Source: JBEDUK01 sp963781595
GTDB lineage: Bacteria; Actinomycetota; UBA4738
DNA: 64,000 nucleotides
Assembly: GCA_963781595.1 (NCBI GenBank)
Contig: CAWAGG010000006.1
Span: 2,728,001-2,792,000, forward strand
Reading direction: 5' to 3'
The notes beneath the pieces were generated by a model. The model was not told the origin of the DNA and searched no databases. It saw nothing but the letters and a program-made list of their open reading frames with translations. Position 1 is the stretch's first letter; the number at the start of each line of letters is the position of its first letter. The position numbers were made by a program, and so were the translations under genes. Of this stretch, positions 8,657 to 17,155 are shown in pieces.

Positions 8657-9441
8657 GCACCGTCGACCCTCGCCACGAGCGTCTCGAGGAGCTGATCGCC
8701 GTGGATGCCATGGCGGGCCTCGAACCGGAGGACCGCCGCGACCTCGAGGCGCTGCTCGCCGAGCACGGCCCCGATTGCCCCGGCTGCGCCGAACTGTTCG
8801 CCTCGTACGGCGAGGCGGCCGCGACGCTGGCCTTCACCCTCGACCCGATCGAACCGTCCGCCGGTGCGCAGGCGCGTCTGCTCGCGGCCGCCCGGGCGCG
8901 GGAACCCGAGACGCCGAACGACGCCGAGGCGACCGCGGCGCCCGGGCCGAGGCCTGCGGCGGCGGGACCGCGGCGCAGGCGCGAGCGCCACGTCGGGCGG
9001 TGGATCGCCGCTGCCGCCGTGGCCGCCGCGCTCGCGGTCGGCATGGTGGCCGGGTTCGTCGCCGCCCCGAGGGCGCCGAACGGCACCACGGACTTCCTGG
9101 CGTTCGCGGCACGGCCGGGGACGCGGTTCGCGGCCTTCCCGACGACCGACGGCCAGCGCCTCACGGTCGCGTACCGGCCCGGCGAGACCCAGGCGTGGGT
9201 CTTCGGATCCGGTCTCACGAAGCCCGACGGCGGCAGGACGTACGAGCTGTGGTGGGGACCGGAGGGGAGCCCGCTCGGTCAGATGCAGGCGGCCGGGACG
9301 TTCGTCCCGATCCACGGCGACGTCGTGGCGCCGGTCACGATCGGGTCATCGGATCCGGGGACGCTCCTGGGCGTCACGGTCGAACCGCCCGGCGGGAGCC
9401 CGGAGCCGACGACCCAGCCGGTGTTCGTCACGTCCGTCTGA
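8653..9441 (+). CDS. membrane-anchored anti-sigma factor, RskA-like
   Basis: This 262-residue protein should bind and hold the neighbouring ECF sigma factor at the membrane. It has an N-terminal cytoplasmic domain with a zinc-anti-sigma-like H-x3-C-x2-C motif (H38, C42, C45), a low-complexity linker, one transmembrane helix at about 117-138 after an RRRR stretch, and an extracellular RskA-type C-terminal domain (TYELWWGPEGSPLGQMQAAGTF). The start overlaps the sigma gene stop. The gene is fully intact although its sigma partner appears broken. Confidence 0.87.
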   Translation: MSTVDPRHERLEELIAVDAMAGLEPEDRRDLEALLAEHGPDCPGCAELFASYGEAAATLAFTLDPIEPSAGAQARLLAAARAREPETPNDAEATAAPGPRPAAAGPRRRRERHVGRWIAAAAVAAALAVGMVAGFVAAPRAPNGTTDFLAFAARPGTRFAAFPTTDGQRLTVAYRPGETQAWVFGSGLTKPDGGRTYELWWGPEGSPLGQMQAAGTFVPIHGDVVAPVTIGSSDPGTLLGVTVEPPGGSPEPTTQPVFVTSV

Positions 9442-9468
9442 AGGCGCGGCCCGGCGAACCCCGGGGGG

Positions 9469-10002
9469 TCACGATTCGCCCTTCGCTCGGCGGGCCTCCT
9501 TGATCGCCGCCTTGCGAGTGAGCCGGGCCTCCCGTCGCAGCTTCGCTTCGCGCTGGCGCTGCCGCTCCCGTTCGGTCGCCGGGACCACGGGTGGGACCGG
9601 GCGCGGGTGGCCGTCGGCGTCGAGCGCCACGTAGACGAGGTACGCGCTGGACGTGTGGACCTTCCTCCCGGTCCGGTAGTTCTCGGCCTCGACCCGCGCC
9701 CCCACCTCGAGCGACGTGCGGCCCGTGTCGTTGACCATCGCGCGGACGGTCACGACGTCGCCGACGAACACCGGGTCCATGAACGTCATCTCGTCCATCG
9801 AGACCGTCACGACCGGACCGCCGCAGTGCTTCATCGCCGCGAGACCCCCGGCCGTGTCGACCAGCTTCATGAGCTCACCGCCGTGCACGTTGCCCATCAG
9901 GTTCGCGTCGCTCTGGTCCATCAGCCGGATCAGCGCCACCGACGAATCCGCCGCGGGCTTCGGTGTGAGGTTCCAGGTCTCGTCCCCGCCGGCTCCTCGC
10001 AT
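9469..10002 (-). CDS. hotdog-fold acyl-CoA thioesterase
   Basis: The product hydrolyses acyl-CoA thioesters, a housekeeping function for free CoA supply. The 177-residue protein has the acyl-CoA hydrolase hotdog signature DANLMGNVHGGELMKLVDTAGGLAA, with Asn and His in the canonical GNVHGG loop, followed by the hot-dog sheet and a basic C-terminal tail (about 40 residues rich in R, E and K). The ATG at 10002 is chosen because the family's conserved N-terminus begins just after it; the GGGGGAGG directly abutting the start is too close to be a normal ribosome site. It diverges from the sigma-factor gene. Confidence 0.88.
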   Translation of the reverse strand: MRGAGGDETWNLTPKPAADSSVALIRLMDQSDANLMGNVHGGELMKLVDTAGGLAAMKHCGGPVVTVSMDEMTFMDPVFVGDVVTVRAMVNDTGRTSLEVGARVEAENYRTGRKVHTSSAYLVYVALDADGHPRPVPPVVPATERERQRQREAKLRREARLTRKAAIKEARRAKGES

Positions 10003-10068
10003 CCTCCCCCAACCCCTCGCGGTCCTCTGGTAGGGTGCTGCATCAGCCCCAGATCGCAGGAGGTAGCC

Positions 10069-10839
10069 GTGCCTGATGACACGACGACCTTCCCCACCGA
10101 ACTGGCCGAGCTCTGGCAAGAGTACCGAGGGCTCGGATCGGCCGAGGCCCGCGAGCGCCTGATCCTCCACTACGCGCCCTTGGTCAAATACGCAGCCGGC
10201 CGGGCGGCCGGCGGCTTCCCCGACTTCGTCGACCGCGACGAACTGATCTCCAGCGGCGTCCTCGGCCTGATCGACGCCGTCGAGCGGTTCGACCCGGACC
10301 GCGGAGCGCGATTCGAGAGCTACGCGCTGCTGCGGATCCGCGGCGCGATCCTGGACGAACTACGCCTGGTCGACTGGCTCCCCCGCTCGGTCCGTTCGAC
10401 CGCCCGGCAGATCGAACAGGCGCAGGACGACCTGGAGTCGGAACTGAAGCGCAACGCGTCCGACGAGGAGGTCGCCGAACGCCTCGGCATGGAGGTCGAC
10501 AGCGTCCGTCGCGCGATGCAGCAGGTCGGTGAGGCCGCGGTGCTCGGACTCGATCACGTCACCGTCGACCAGCGCGACGGGACGCCGGACACCCTGATCG
10601 ACAAGGTCTCCGGCCTGCCGGGCGAGCCGAGCCAGACCCCGGACGAGCAGGAGCGTCGCGTCCACGTCGTCGAGTCGATCAACACCTTGGATGAACGCGA
10701 ACGGGTCGTCGTGACGCTCTACTACTACGGCGGGATGACGCTCGGGGACATCGGGGAGATGCTCGGGCTCTCGGAAGCGCGGATCTGTCAGATGCGCGGG
10801 CATGCCATCGAGCGCCTCCGCATGCTGTACGCGTCCTGA
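10069..10839 (+). CDS. FliA/WhiG-type sigma-70 factor
   Basis: This 256-residue alternative sigma factor belongs to the FliA/WhiG group, which directs flagellar or sporulation promoters. Regions visible in order are 1.2/2.1 (LWQEYRGLGSAEARERLILHYAPLVKYAAGR), 2.3-2.4 (DLISSGVLGLIDAVERFDPDRGARFESYALLRIRGAILDELR, with W in VDWLPRSVR), region 3 (ASDEEVAERLGM) and region 4.2 (MTLGDIGEMLGLSEARICQMRGHAIERLR). GTG at 10069 is chosen because AGGAGGT sits 4 nt upstream (10058-10064). A TAGGGT at 10031-10036 could be the -10 box. No flagellar or whi genes are in the window, so its regulon is unknown. Confidence 0.93.
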   Translation: MPDDTTTFPTELAELWQEYRGLGSAEARERLILHYAPLVKYAAGRAAGGFPDFVDRDELISSGVLGLIDAVERFDPDRGARFESYALLRIRGAILDELRLVDWLPRSVRSTARQIEQAQDDLESELKRNASDEEVAERLGMEVDSVRRAMQQVGEAAVLGLDHVTVDQRDGTPDTLIDKVSGLPGEPSQTPDEQERRVHVVESINTLDERERVVVTLYYYGGMTLGDIGEMLGLSEARICQMRGHAIERLRMLYAS

Positions 10840-10851
10840 AGCGCCCCGGTC

Positions 10852-12021
10852 TCAGCCCCCGTGGCGCTTCAGCACGTCGCGGGCGATCACGACGCGCTGG
10901 ATCTGGTTCGTGCCCTCGTAGATCTGCGTGATCTTCGCGTCGCGCATCATGCGTTCGACCGGGTACTCCCGCATGTAGCCGTACCCCCCGAGCACCTGGA
11001 CCGCGTCGGTGGTGACCTTCATCGCAGCGTCGCCCGCATAGCACTTCGCCACCGAGGCGAAGTACGTCATCCGCGGATCCTTCGCGTCGACCAGGCTCGC
11101 GGCGCGGTACGTCAGCAGGCGGGCGGCTTCGATCTCCATCGCCATGTCCGCGAGGAGGAACTGCAGGCCCTGCTGGTGCGCGATGGGCTTGCCGAACTGC
11201 TCACGCTCGTTGGCGTACCCGGCGGCGACGTCGAACGCCCCCTGCGCGATCCCGAGCGCCTGGGCCGCGATCGCCGGACGCGAGTAGTCGAGCGTCCGCA
11301 TCGCGTACGTGAACCCCTCGCCCTCCTCGCCGATCAGGCGGTCGGCCGTCAGGGGCGTCCGGTCGAAGTAGACCTCGCGGGTCGGTGACCCGCGGATCCC
11401 CATCTTGTCCTCCTTCCTGCCGAACGAGACGCCGGGGTCGTCCGCGTAGACGAGGAAGGCGGACACGCCCCGCGCCTTCAGGTCCAGGTCCCGCGTCGCG
11501 AAGACCGTATAGACGTCCGAGACCCCGGCGTTCGTGATGAACCGCTTGGTCCCGGACAGGAGCCAGCCGCCGTCGGGTCCGGGTCCGTACCGCGTCGTCA
11601 TCGCGACCGCGTCGGAGCCGCTGCCCGGCTCGGTCAAGCAGTAGGACGCCTGGTGGCGGCCGTCGGAGATCCCGCCGAACACCTCCCGGCGCTGGTCCTC
11701 GCTGCCGGCGAGCATCACCGGGATCGCGGCCAGGCGGCTGACCGCCGGGATCAGGGCACAGCCCGCCGAGATCCGTGAGATCTCCTCCACCATGAGGGAC
11801 ACGGTGAGCGACCCGCCGCCTCCGCCCCCGCAACCCTCCGGGTAGCCGACGGCCATCAGACCGTTCTCGACGAAGACCTTGTGCACGTCCTCCGGGAACT
11901 CGTCGGCCTCGTCGATCTCCGCGGCGCGGTCGAGCCCGATCTGGTCCTCGGCGATCCGCCGGACGACGCCTCGGAACTCCTCCAGCTCCTCGGACAGCTC
12001 GAACGGGATCGGGTCGCTCAT
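10852..12021 (-). CDS. acyl-CoA dehydrogenase
   Basis: An FAD enzyme that introduces the alpha-beta double bond in acyl-CoA and passes electrons to ETF. The 389-residue protein carries the family blocks CLTEPGSGSDA, RFITNAGVSD, GIRGSPTREVYF and KCYAGDAAMKVTTDAVQVLGGYGYMREYPVERMMRD, and the catalytic base E369 in YEGTNQIQR. It lies 34 bp downstream of the thiolase gene on the same strand, so the two are probably one transcript. The substrate cannot be read from sequence; butyryl-CoA or methylsuccinyl-CoA would both fit the pathway context. Confidence 0.93.
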   Translation of the reverse strand: MSDPIPFELSEELEEFRGVVRRIAEDQIGLDRAAEIDEADEFPEDVHKVFVENGLMAVGYPEGCGGGGGGSLTVSLMVEEISRISAGCALIPAVSRLAAIPVMLAGSEDQRREVFGGISDGRHQASYCLTEPGSGSDAVAMTTRYGPGPDGGWLLSGTKRFITNAGVSDVYTVFATRDLDLKARGVSAFLVYADDPGVSFGRKEDKMGIRGSPTREVYFDRTPLTADRLIGEEGEGFTYAMRTLDYSRPAIAAQALGIAQGAFDVAAGYANEREQFGKPIAHQQGLQFLLADMAMEIEAARLLTYRAASLVDAKDPRMTYFASVAKCYAGDAAMKVTTDAVQVLGGYGYMREYPVERMMRDAKITQIYEGTNQIQRVVIARDVLKRHGG

Positions 12022-12055
12022 CGGCGGGAAGCTCGATGCGCCGCCGTGACCATGC

Positions 12056-13240
12056 TCAAGCGACGCGGCGGATGATCAGCGCGTCCCCCTGGCCGCCGCC
12101 ACCGCAGAGGGCGGCCGCGCCGAGGTCCGCACCCCGACGACGCATCTCGTAGGCGAGCGTCAGGACGAGCCTGGCGCCGCTGGCGCCGATCGGGTGACCG
12201 ATCGCCACGGCGCCGCCGTTCGGGTTCACGATCCCGTCGTCGACCGCGAGCATCCGGGCCGAGTTCAGCGCGACGGAGGCGAACGCCTCGTTGATCTCGA
12301 ACAACCCCAGATCATGCACATCGAGGCCCGCCTTCTTCAGCGCGTTCTGGATCGCGATCGACGGAACCGTGTGGAGGTAGGCGAAGCGCTCGGCGCTCAT
12401 GCCGTGCGCGACGATCTCCGCGATCGGCTCGAGGCCCAGCGCTTCGGCACGTTCCTTCGACATCACGACGGTCGCCGCCGCGCCGTCGCTGATCTGCGAC
12501 GCGTTCCCAGCGGTGATCGTGCCGCCCTCGCGGAACGCGGGCCTCAGCTTCGCGAGCGCCTCGGCGGTCGCGTCGGCGCGGACCCCTTCGTCCTGGGCCA
12601 CGACGACCGGATCGCCCTTGCGCTGCGGGATCTGGACGGGGACGACCTCCTCGGCCAGTGCGCCGGACGCCCACGCGGCAGCGGCGCGCTGATGGGATCG
12701 CGCGGCCCAGGCATCCTGATCATCGCGCGAGATGCCGAGCTCGACGTTGACCTCGTCGGAGGACTCGCCCATGTGCTGGTCGCTGAACGTCGACCAGAGG
12801 CCGTCGTAGATCATCGAGTCGACGAGCTCGGCGTTGCCCATCCGGGAGCCGAACCTCGCGGACGGGAGCAGGTACGGGGCCTGGGACATCGACTCCATGC
12901 CACCGGCGACGGCAGCCTCGATCTCACCGGCGCGGATCAGCTGATCGGCGAGCGCGATCGCGTTGAGGCCCGAGAGGCAGACCTTGTTGATCGTGATCGC
13001 GGGGACCTCCTTCGGGATGCCCGCAGCGATCGCGGCCTGCCGGGCCGTGATCTGGCCTGTGCCGGCCTGGAGCACCTGGCCCATGATCACGTAGTCGATC
13101 TGTCCGCCGTCCACACCCGAGCGGGCGAGCGCTTCGCGGATCGCCACGGCGCCGAGGTCGACGGCCTTCAGGCCCTTGAAGCCTCCCGCGAACCTCCCGA
13201 CGGGCGTCCGCGCCCCGTTCACGATCACCGATCCGGTCAT
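12056..13240 (-). CDS. acetyl-CoA C-acetyltransferase (thiolase)
   Basis: Biosynthetic-type thiolase that condenses two acetyl-CoA to acetoacetyl-CoA, or the reverse. The 394-residue protein has the active cysteine C88 in NKVCLSGLNAI, NEAFA, H349 in AIGHPIGASGAR and C379 in ALCGGGGQGDA. The start has a good ribosome site (GAGGGAG, 8 nt away) and a recognisable promoter upstream. As the entry step to acetoacetyl-CoA it can feed the 3-hydroxybutyryl-CoA dehydrogenase and Ccr encoded elsewhere in the window. Confidence 0.95.
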   Translation of the reverse strand: MTGSVIVNGARTPVGRFAGGFKGLKAVDLGAVAIREALARSGVDGGQIDYVIMGQVLQAGTGQITARQAAIAAGIPKEVPAITINKVCLSGLNAIALADQLIRAGEIEAAVAGGMESMSQAPYLLPSARFGSRMGNAELVDSMIYDGLWSTFSDQHMGESSDEVNVELGISRDDQDAWAARSHQRAAAAWASGALAEEVVPVQIPQRKGDPVVVAQDEGVRADATAEALAKLRPAFREGGTITAGNASQISDGAAATVVMSKERAEALGLEPIAEIVAHGMSAERFAYLHTVPSIAIQNALKKAGLDVHDLGLFEINEAFASVALNSARMLAVDDGIVNPNGGAVAIGHPIGASGARLVLTLAYEMRRRGADLGAAALCGGGGQGDALIIRRVA

Positions 13241-13274
13241 GGCCCGTACTCCCTCTTCGGCCGACGTCTTCTCC

Positions 13275-13303
13275 AGTCTAGTCGGGGTCGTTGTTCCGGT
13301 CAG
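13275..13303 (-). promoter_or_regulatory. promoter of the thiolase/acyl-CoA dehydrogenase pair
   Basis: On the minus strand CTGACC (13303-13298) is separated by 17 bases from TAGACT (13280-13275), about 35 bases before the thiolase ATG. This is a normal housekeeping-type layout with the TAGACT -10 that recurs in this window. Confidence 0.55.
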
Positions 13304-13369
13304 ACCCGATGCCAGATCCGGTCGCCGAGTGAGGGGGATGGGACGTCGCCCGCTCGTGCGCGAGGCGAG

Positions 13370-15205
13370 CTACACGGGGTCGCGTGCGGCGAGTGCCTCG
13401 TGGATCACCGCGAGGATCTCGTCGCCGACGAGCTCGTCGCGCTCGATCAGGGCGTCGCGGAGCGACTCGACGAGATCGCGGTTCTCCTCCAGCTCCGCCG
13501 TGACCTTCGCCTTCTGCGACGTCAGGAGGGTTTCGACCTGCGCCTTCGCCTGCGGATCCGCGAGCACCTTCCCGACCAGGTTCCTGCGTTCGACGAGCCC
13601 CTCGGCGACCGCCTCGAACGAGACGAGCGACCCGCCCATCCCGAGCGCGCCGACCATCGTGGCCGCGACCTCGGTGGCGTGCGCCAGGTCGGCGCCGGGA
13701 CCGCTCGTCGTCTCGCCCAGGAACAGCTCCTCCGCGGCCATGCCGCCGAGGGCGATCGCGATCGCCGCCTCCAGCTCGCCCCGGTTCCTCGTGTACCGCT
13801 CCTCGAGGTCCGTGTGGGCGAGCAGGCCGAGCGACGACTGCCGCTTGATGATCGACAGCACCTCGAGGCGGCGCGACTTCCCCAGCAGGTACGCCGCCGT
13901 CGCGTGGCCCGACTCGTGGGTCGCGATCGCGCGCCGCTCGTCCTCCGTGTACGACACGGCCTGTCGCAGACCGATCTCGTCGGTGATCTTCGCCTCGTAG
14001 ACGTCCGAGACCGTCATCTCGCCACGCCCGTCGCGCAGCGCCAGCAGGAGCGCCTCGTCGAACAGGTGCTCGATCGAAACCGGCGTGTACCCGAACGTGT
14101 CGTGCGCGAGCCGCTCCCGTTCGGAGTCGATGTCGAGCTTCTCCTCGTGGGTCTTCCTGGCGAGGAAGAAGTCGATCAGGTCGCGCCGGCCCTGCTTCGT
14201 CGGCACGTCGAAGTACAGGCGCCGGTCGAACCGACCGGGTCGCAACAGCGCCGGGTCCATCGAGTCGGCGCGGTTCGTGGCGGCGATCAGCAGGATGTTG
14301 TTGTACGCGGGCTTGCCCGTCTTGATCGACCTGCCCTCGGGCAGGTAGCCGTTCAGCCACTGGAGGAACGCCGACCACATCCGCTGGCGCATCTGCGGTT
14401 GATCGAACGACTGCATCTGGATCAGCAGCTCGTTCACGACACCGCTCGCGCCCTCGCCGGAGACCGCCCGGGCGACCGTGCGCCCTTGCGCGACCTCACC
14501 CTCGGGCATCGGCGCGAACCCCAGCGAGCCCCGGGCGGCGCCGATCGCGTCGATCTCTTCGATGAAGCCGATCGCGCCGCCGTTCCTGCGGGCCGCCTTC
14601 CGCAGGGCCTTGAAGAACGCCCGGATCTTCACCGCCGTCATCCCGTAGAACATCGATTGGAACGCCGGCGCGGACACGAACAGGAACGGCACGCTCGCCT
14701 GCTTCGCCATCGCCTTCGCGAGGTAGGTCTTGCCCGTGCCGGGCGGGCCCTCGAAGAGGATCCCCCGGCGCGGGTTCCCGCCCAGGACGTCGCGGAACGT
14801 GGCGTAGCCGAGGAACACGTTCAGGGTCCGGATCACCTCGTCGACCTGCGCGTCGAGCCCGGTGATCCCGTCGAGGCCGACCTCGATGTGCTCGGGTCGG
14901 ATCATCACGTGCGGCGAACGCGCCGAGAGCACCATCGGGATGACCATCACGCCACCGAGGAGCAGCACCAGGATGATCCCCGGCAGCCAGGTGCCCGCGT
15001 CGGCCCCAAGCCCGGAGAACGGCCACAACGGGTATCCCCGCAGGTCGCGGTAGAGCAGGTACGCGAGGATCAGGCCGAGGATCGCGGTGGCGCGCAGCAG
15101 CTTCCGTCGCCTGCTGCGCTCGCGGATCCGGCCCACGTCCGCGCGACCGATCGTCAGCAGCTTCGGTCCCGAGAACGTCGAGACGGCTCGGTTCTCCTCG
15201 CTCAC
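13370..15205 (-). CDS. divergent FtsH-like AAA membrane protease
   Basis: A membrane-bound ATP-dependent metalloprotease. The 611-residue protein has two N-terminal membrane spans (about 38-52 and 74-93), Walker A GPPGTGKT at 153-160, an FtsH-like pore loop MFYGMT near 185-190, a second region of homology ending in ALLRPGRFDRR (319-329), the zinc motif HESGH at 430-434 and a likely third ligand D506 in SGPGADLAHA. Two oddities stand out: Walker B reads GFIEEIDA, where FtsH has IDEIDA, and about 45-50 extra residues (224-303) lie between Walker B and sensor 1. The GTG at 15205 is chosen because GAAGGGGAG lies about 5-8 nt upstream; an ATG at 15262 is the alternative. Confidence 0.85.
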   Translation of the reverse strand: MSEENRAVSTFSGPKLLTIGRADVGRIRERSRRRKLLRATAILGLILAYLLYRDLRGYPLWPFSGLGADAGTWLPGIILVLLLGGVMVIPMVLSARSPHVMIRPEHIEVGLDGITGLDAQVDEVIRTLNVFLGYATFRDVLGGNPRRGILFEGPPGTGKTYLAKAMAKQASVPFLFVSAPAFQSMFYGMTAVKIRAFFKALRKAARRNGGAIGFIEEIDAIGAARGSLGFAPMPEGEVAQGRTVARAVSGEGASGVVNELLIQMQSFDQPQMRQRMWSAFLQWLNGYLPEGRSIKTGKPAYNNILLIAATNRADSMDPALLRPGRFDRRLYFDVPTKQGRRDLIDFFLARKTHEEKLDIDSERERLAHDTFGYTPVSIEHLFDEALLLALRDGRGEMTVSDVYEAKITDEIGLRQAVSYTEDERRAIATHESGHATAAYLLGKSRRLEVLSIIKRQSSLGLLAHTDLEERYTRNRGELEAAIAIALGGMAAEELFLGETTSGPGADLAHATEVAATMVGALGMGGSLVSFEAVAEGLVERRNLVGKVLADPQAKAQVETLLTSQKAKVTAELEENRDLVESLRDALIERDELVGDEILAVIHEALAARDPV

Positions 15206-15266
15206 CGGCGGCTCCCCTTCGATCCGGACGGCCTGGCCCACAGCTGGACCATGAGCGGCCATCCTA
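15202..15266 (-). promoter_or_regulatory. -10 box and possible leaderless upstream ORF before the ftsH-like gene
   Basis: TAGGAT (15266-15261) is followed after 8 nt by ATG (15252). That ATG opens a 16-codon frame (MVQLWARPSGSKGSRR) whose TGA overlaps the ftsH-like GTG start in GTGA. If transcription begins about 7 nt after the -10 box, the short ORF would sit at or one nucleotide from the 5' end of the mRNA. The alternative reading is that the protease simply starts at the in-frame ATG 15262. Confidence 0.4.
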
Positions 15267-15450
15267 CGTCCGGGCGTGGAGGAGGAACATAGGCCGAACG
15301 GAGGGCCCCCTCGACCCTTCGGCCCGTGCGGCCCGCCGAACGGACCGCCCGACCCGTCCAGATATCACCCATCTAAGGGTTGATTCCGGCGGCGGCCGCG
15401 TGATTGATTGACGCCCGGAGGAGGGGGGTCGTTCGATCCCGCGTGGGGGC

Positions 15451-16575
15451 ATGAAGAGGATCGTGGTCGCTGTCGCCGCTGTCGTCGTGACGCTGCTGGT
15501 ATCGGCCGTGCCCGCATCGGGTGCCATCCCACAGCGCTCGCAGCGTTGGTACGTGATCCCGACGCCCGATCCAGGCGAAGCGATCAACTGGTTCACCGAC
15601 ATCGACGCCGTCTCCGCCACGGACGCGTGGGCCGTCGGTGGCTTCCAGACGGTCTCGGCGGACACGCTCGTCGAGCACTGGGACGGTCAGAGCTGGGTGG
15701 TCGTGCCCAGCCCGAACGTCGCCGACGTGAACGACAGCCTCTCCGGGGTCGCGGCCGTGGCCTCCGACGACGTCTGGGCCGTCGGGAGCGCCGACACGGC
15801 GATGGGCAGCGATCCGCTGATCGTGCACTGGAACGGATCGTCCTGGCAGACGGTCCCGGGTCCGGACCTCGGCGAGGGGTCGAACGCGCTCGTCGACGTC
15901 GCGGCCGTCTCCGCCACGGAGATCTGGGCCGTCGGTCGCCGTTCGGGCAAGACGTTGATCGAGCGGTGGAACGGCGTCAAGTGGAAGGTCGTGCACGGCC
16001 CGAGCCGGGGCACGCTCGCCCGGTTGACCGGGGTGGTCGCGATCTCCTCCACCGACGTCTGGGCCGTCGGGAGCGACCTCGACGGCGGCCGGTTCCACAC
16101 GCTGATCGAACATTGGAACGGTAGGCGTTGGCGGGTCGTCGAGACCGGCGAGCCAGCCGGGGACAACTTCCTGACCGCGGTCGACGCGGGCTCGAGCACC
16201 GACGTCTGGGCCGTGGGGTTCCACGGCGACGGGCCCGGCGGCCAGCCGTTGATCGCGCACTGGGACGGCACGAACTGGAACGTCGTCCCGGGCCCGAGCC
16301 CCGGGTTCTCGAACGCGCTGACGAGCGTCGGCGTGGCATCCGACGGAGGCGTCTGGGCCGCGGGCAACCACACCCACGTCGAGAACGGGCCGTCACGCAC
16401 GCTCGTCGAGTACTGGAACGGGTCGAAGTGGAAGGTCGTCCCGAGCCCGAACCCCGGCGATGCGGAGTTCCTCTCGGGCATCGCGGTGCTCGACAGCGCG
16501 ACCGCCTGGGTCGTCGGCGAACGGCTCCTGTCGACGAGCGCCCGCACGCTGGTCGAGCAGCTCGGCCCCTCGTAG
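15451..16575 (+). CDS. secreted seven-repeat beta-propeller protein
   Basis: A 374-residue exported protein with a clear signal peptide (MKRIVVAVAAVVVTLLVSAV, then PASGA). The rest consists of seven repeats of about 45-53 residues, each with a core like VAAVSxTDVWAVG followed by TLIEHWNGxxWxVVPSPNPG. The last copy ends TLVEQLGPS. Seven Trp-rich repeats predict a seven-bladed propeller, probably binding or scaffolding outside the cell. No catalytic motif is visible. The ribosome site is weak (GTGGGGGC next to the ATG; the strong GGAGGAGG is over 20 nt away). Confidence 0.85.
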   Translation: MKRIVVAVAAVVVTLLVSAVPASGAIPQRSQRWYVIPTPDPGEAINWFTDIDAVSATDAWAVGGFQTVSADTLVEHWDGQSWVVVPSPNVADVNDSLSGVAAVASDDVWAVGSADTAMGSDPLIVHWNGSSWQTVPGPDLGEGSNALVDVAAVSATEIWAVGRRSGKTLIERWNGVKWKVVHGPSRGTLARLTGVVAISSTDVWAVGSDLDGGRFHTLIEHWNGRRWRVVETGEPAGDNFLTAVDAGSSTDVWAVGFHGDGPGGQPLIAHWDGTNWNVVPGPSPGFSNALTSVGVASDGGVWAAGNHTHVENGPSRTLVEYWNGSKWKVVPSPNPGDAEFLSGIAVLDSATAWVVGERLLSTSARTLVEQLGPS

Positions 16576-16715
16576 GCCGACCCGCACGCGTCCGGCTCCG
16601 GAGCGGATGACAGCCCGACGACGCACCGTCTAGGGTTGTTCGCTCTGCGCAGGTCGGAGGGCACGCTCCGCGCGAGCCGGGTCGATCGGCGCGCCCCGGA
16701 GGGAGGATCTCGCCC

Positions 16716-17111
16716 ATGCCCCGGAAGAAGCAGGAGCCCATCGCCGCCGACACCGCGAAGCAGATCGGCGGCCTGCTCCGCGGGCTGCGGCGGGCCGCAG
16801 GCTACCGGGCGGTCCGCGACGCGGCCGCGCAGCCCGGGTGCCCGGCCGCCCAGCAGACGATCTACGCGTACGAGCGCGGCGGACTGGTTCCATCGTTGAA
16901 GCAGTTCATGGAGCTGGTGGAGTTCTACGCGCTCGACTCGCCCGGGTCGGGACCGGCCGCTCGGTACCAGGGTGTCGCCGCCATCGTCGCGGCCCTGTCG
17001 TCGCCCGCGTACCACATCCCTGAGGTGATGGCCCTGGTCGAACGGCTCCAGCCGCCGCCCACGGCGGGACGGCGTCGCCGGAGGCCCGGCTCCGGGGTCG
17101 TCGCGCTCTGA
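16716..17111 (+). CDS. small helix-turn-helix (XRE-like) protein
   Basis: The 131-residue protein has a helical N-terminal half (KQIGGLLRGLRRAAGYRAV...) with a degenerate XRE helix-turn-helix: QQTIYAYERGG fits the recognition helix, followed by PSLKQFMELVEFYAL. The C-terminus is basic (GRRRRRPG). It is probably a DNA-binding regulator, target unknown. A strong ribosome site (GGAGGGAGG, 16698-16706) lies 9 nt before the ATG, and TAGGGT at 16631-16636 could be its -10 box. It precedes the epimerase gene but the two seem to have separate promoters. Confidence 0.7.
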   Translation: MPRKKQEPIAADTAKQIGGLLRGLRRAAGYRAVRDAAAQPGCPAAQQTIYAYERGGLVPSLKQFMELVEFYALDSPGSGPAARYQGVAAIVAALSSPAYHIPEVMALVERLQPPPTAGRRRRRPGSGVVAL

Positions 17112-17138
17112 CGGCTCGGCCCCCGGCGGCCGTGGCCT

Positions 17139-17155
17139 TACACTCGCCGCACATG
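17139..17155 (+). promoter_or_regulatory. leaderless promoter of the epimerase gene
   Basis: TACACT (17139-17144) is followed after 8 nt by the ATG at 17153, with no ribosome site. The spacing puts the transcription start at or one base from the start codon. Confidence 0.55.

Noticed and set aside
12194..15292. A 1032-codon frame on the plus strand
   Set aside because: Antisense to thiolase and the FtsH-like gene; no domain and composition typical of complement translation.
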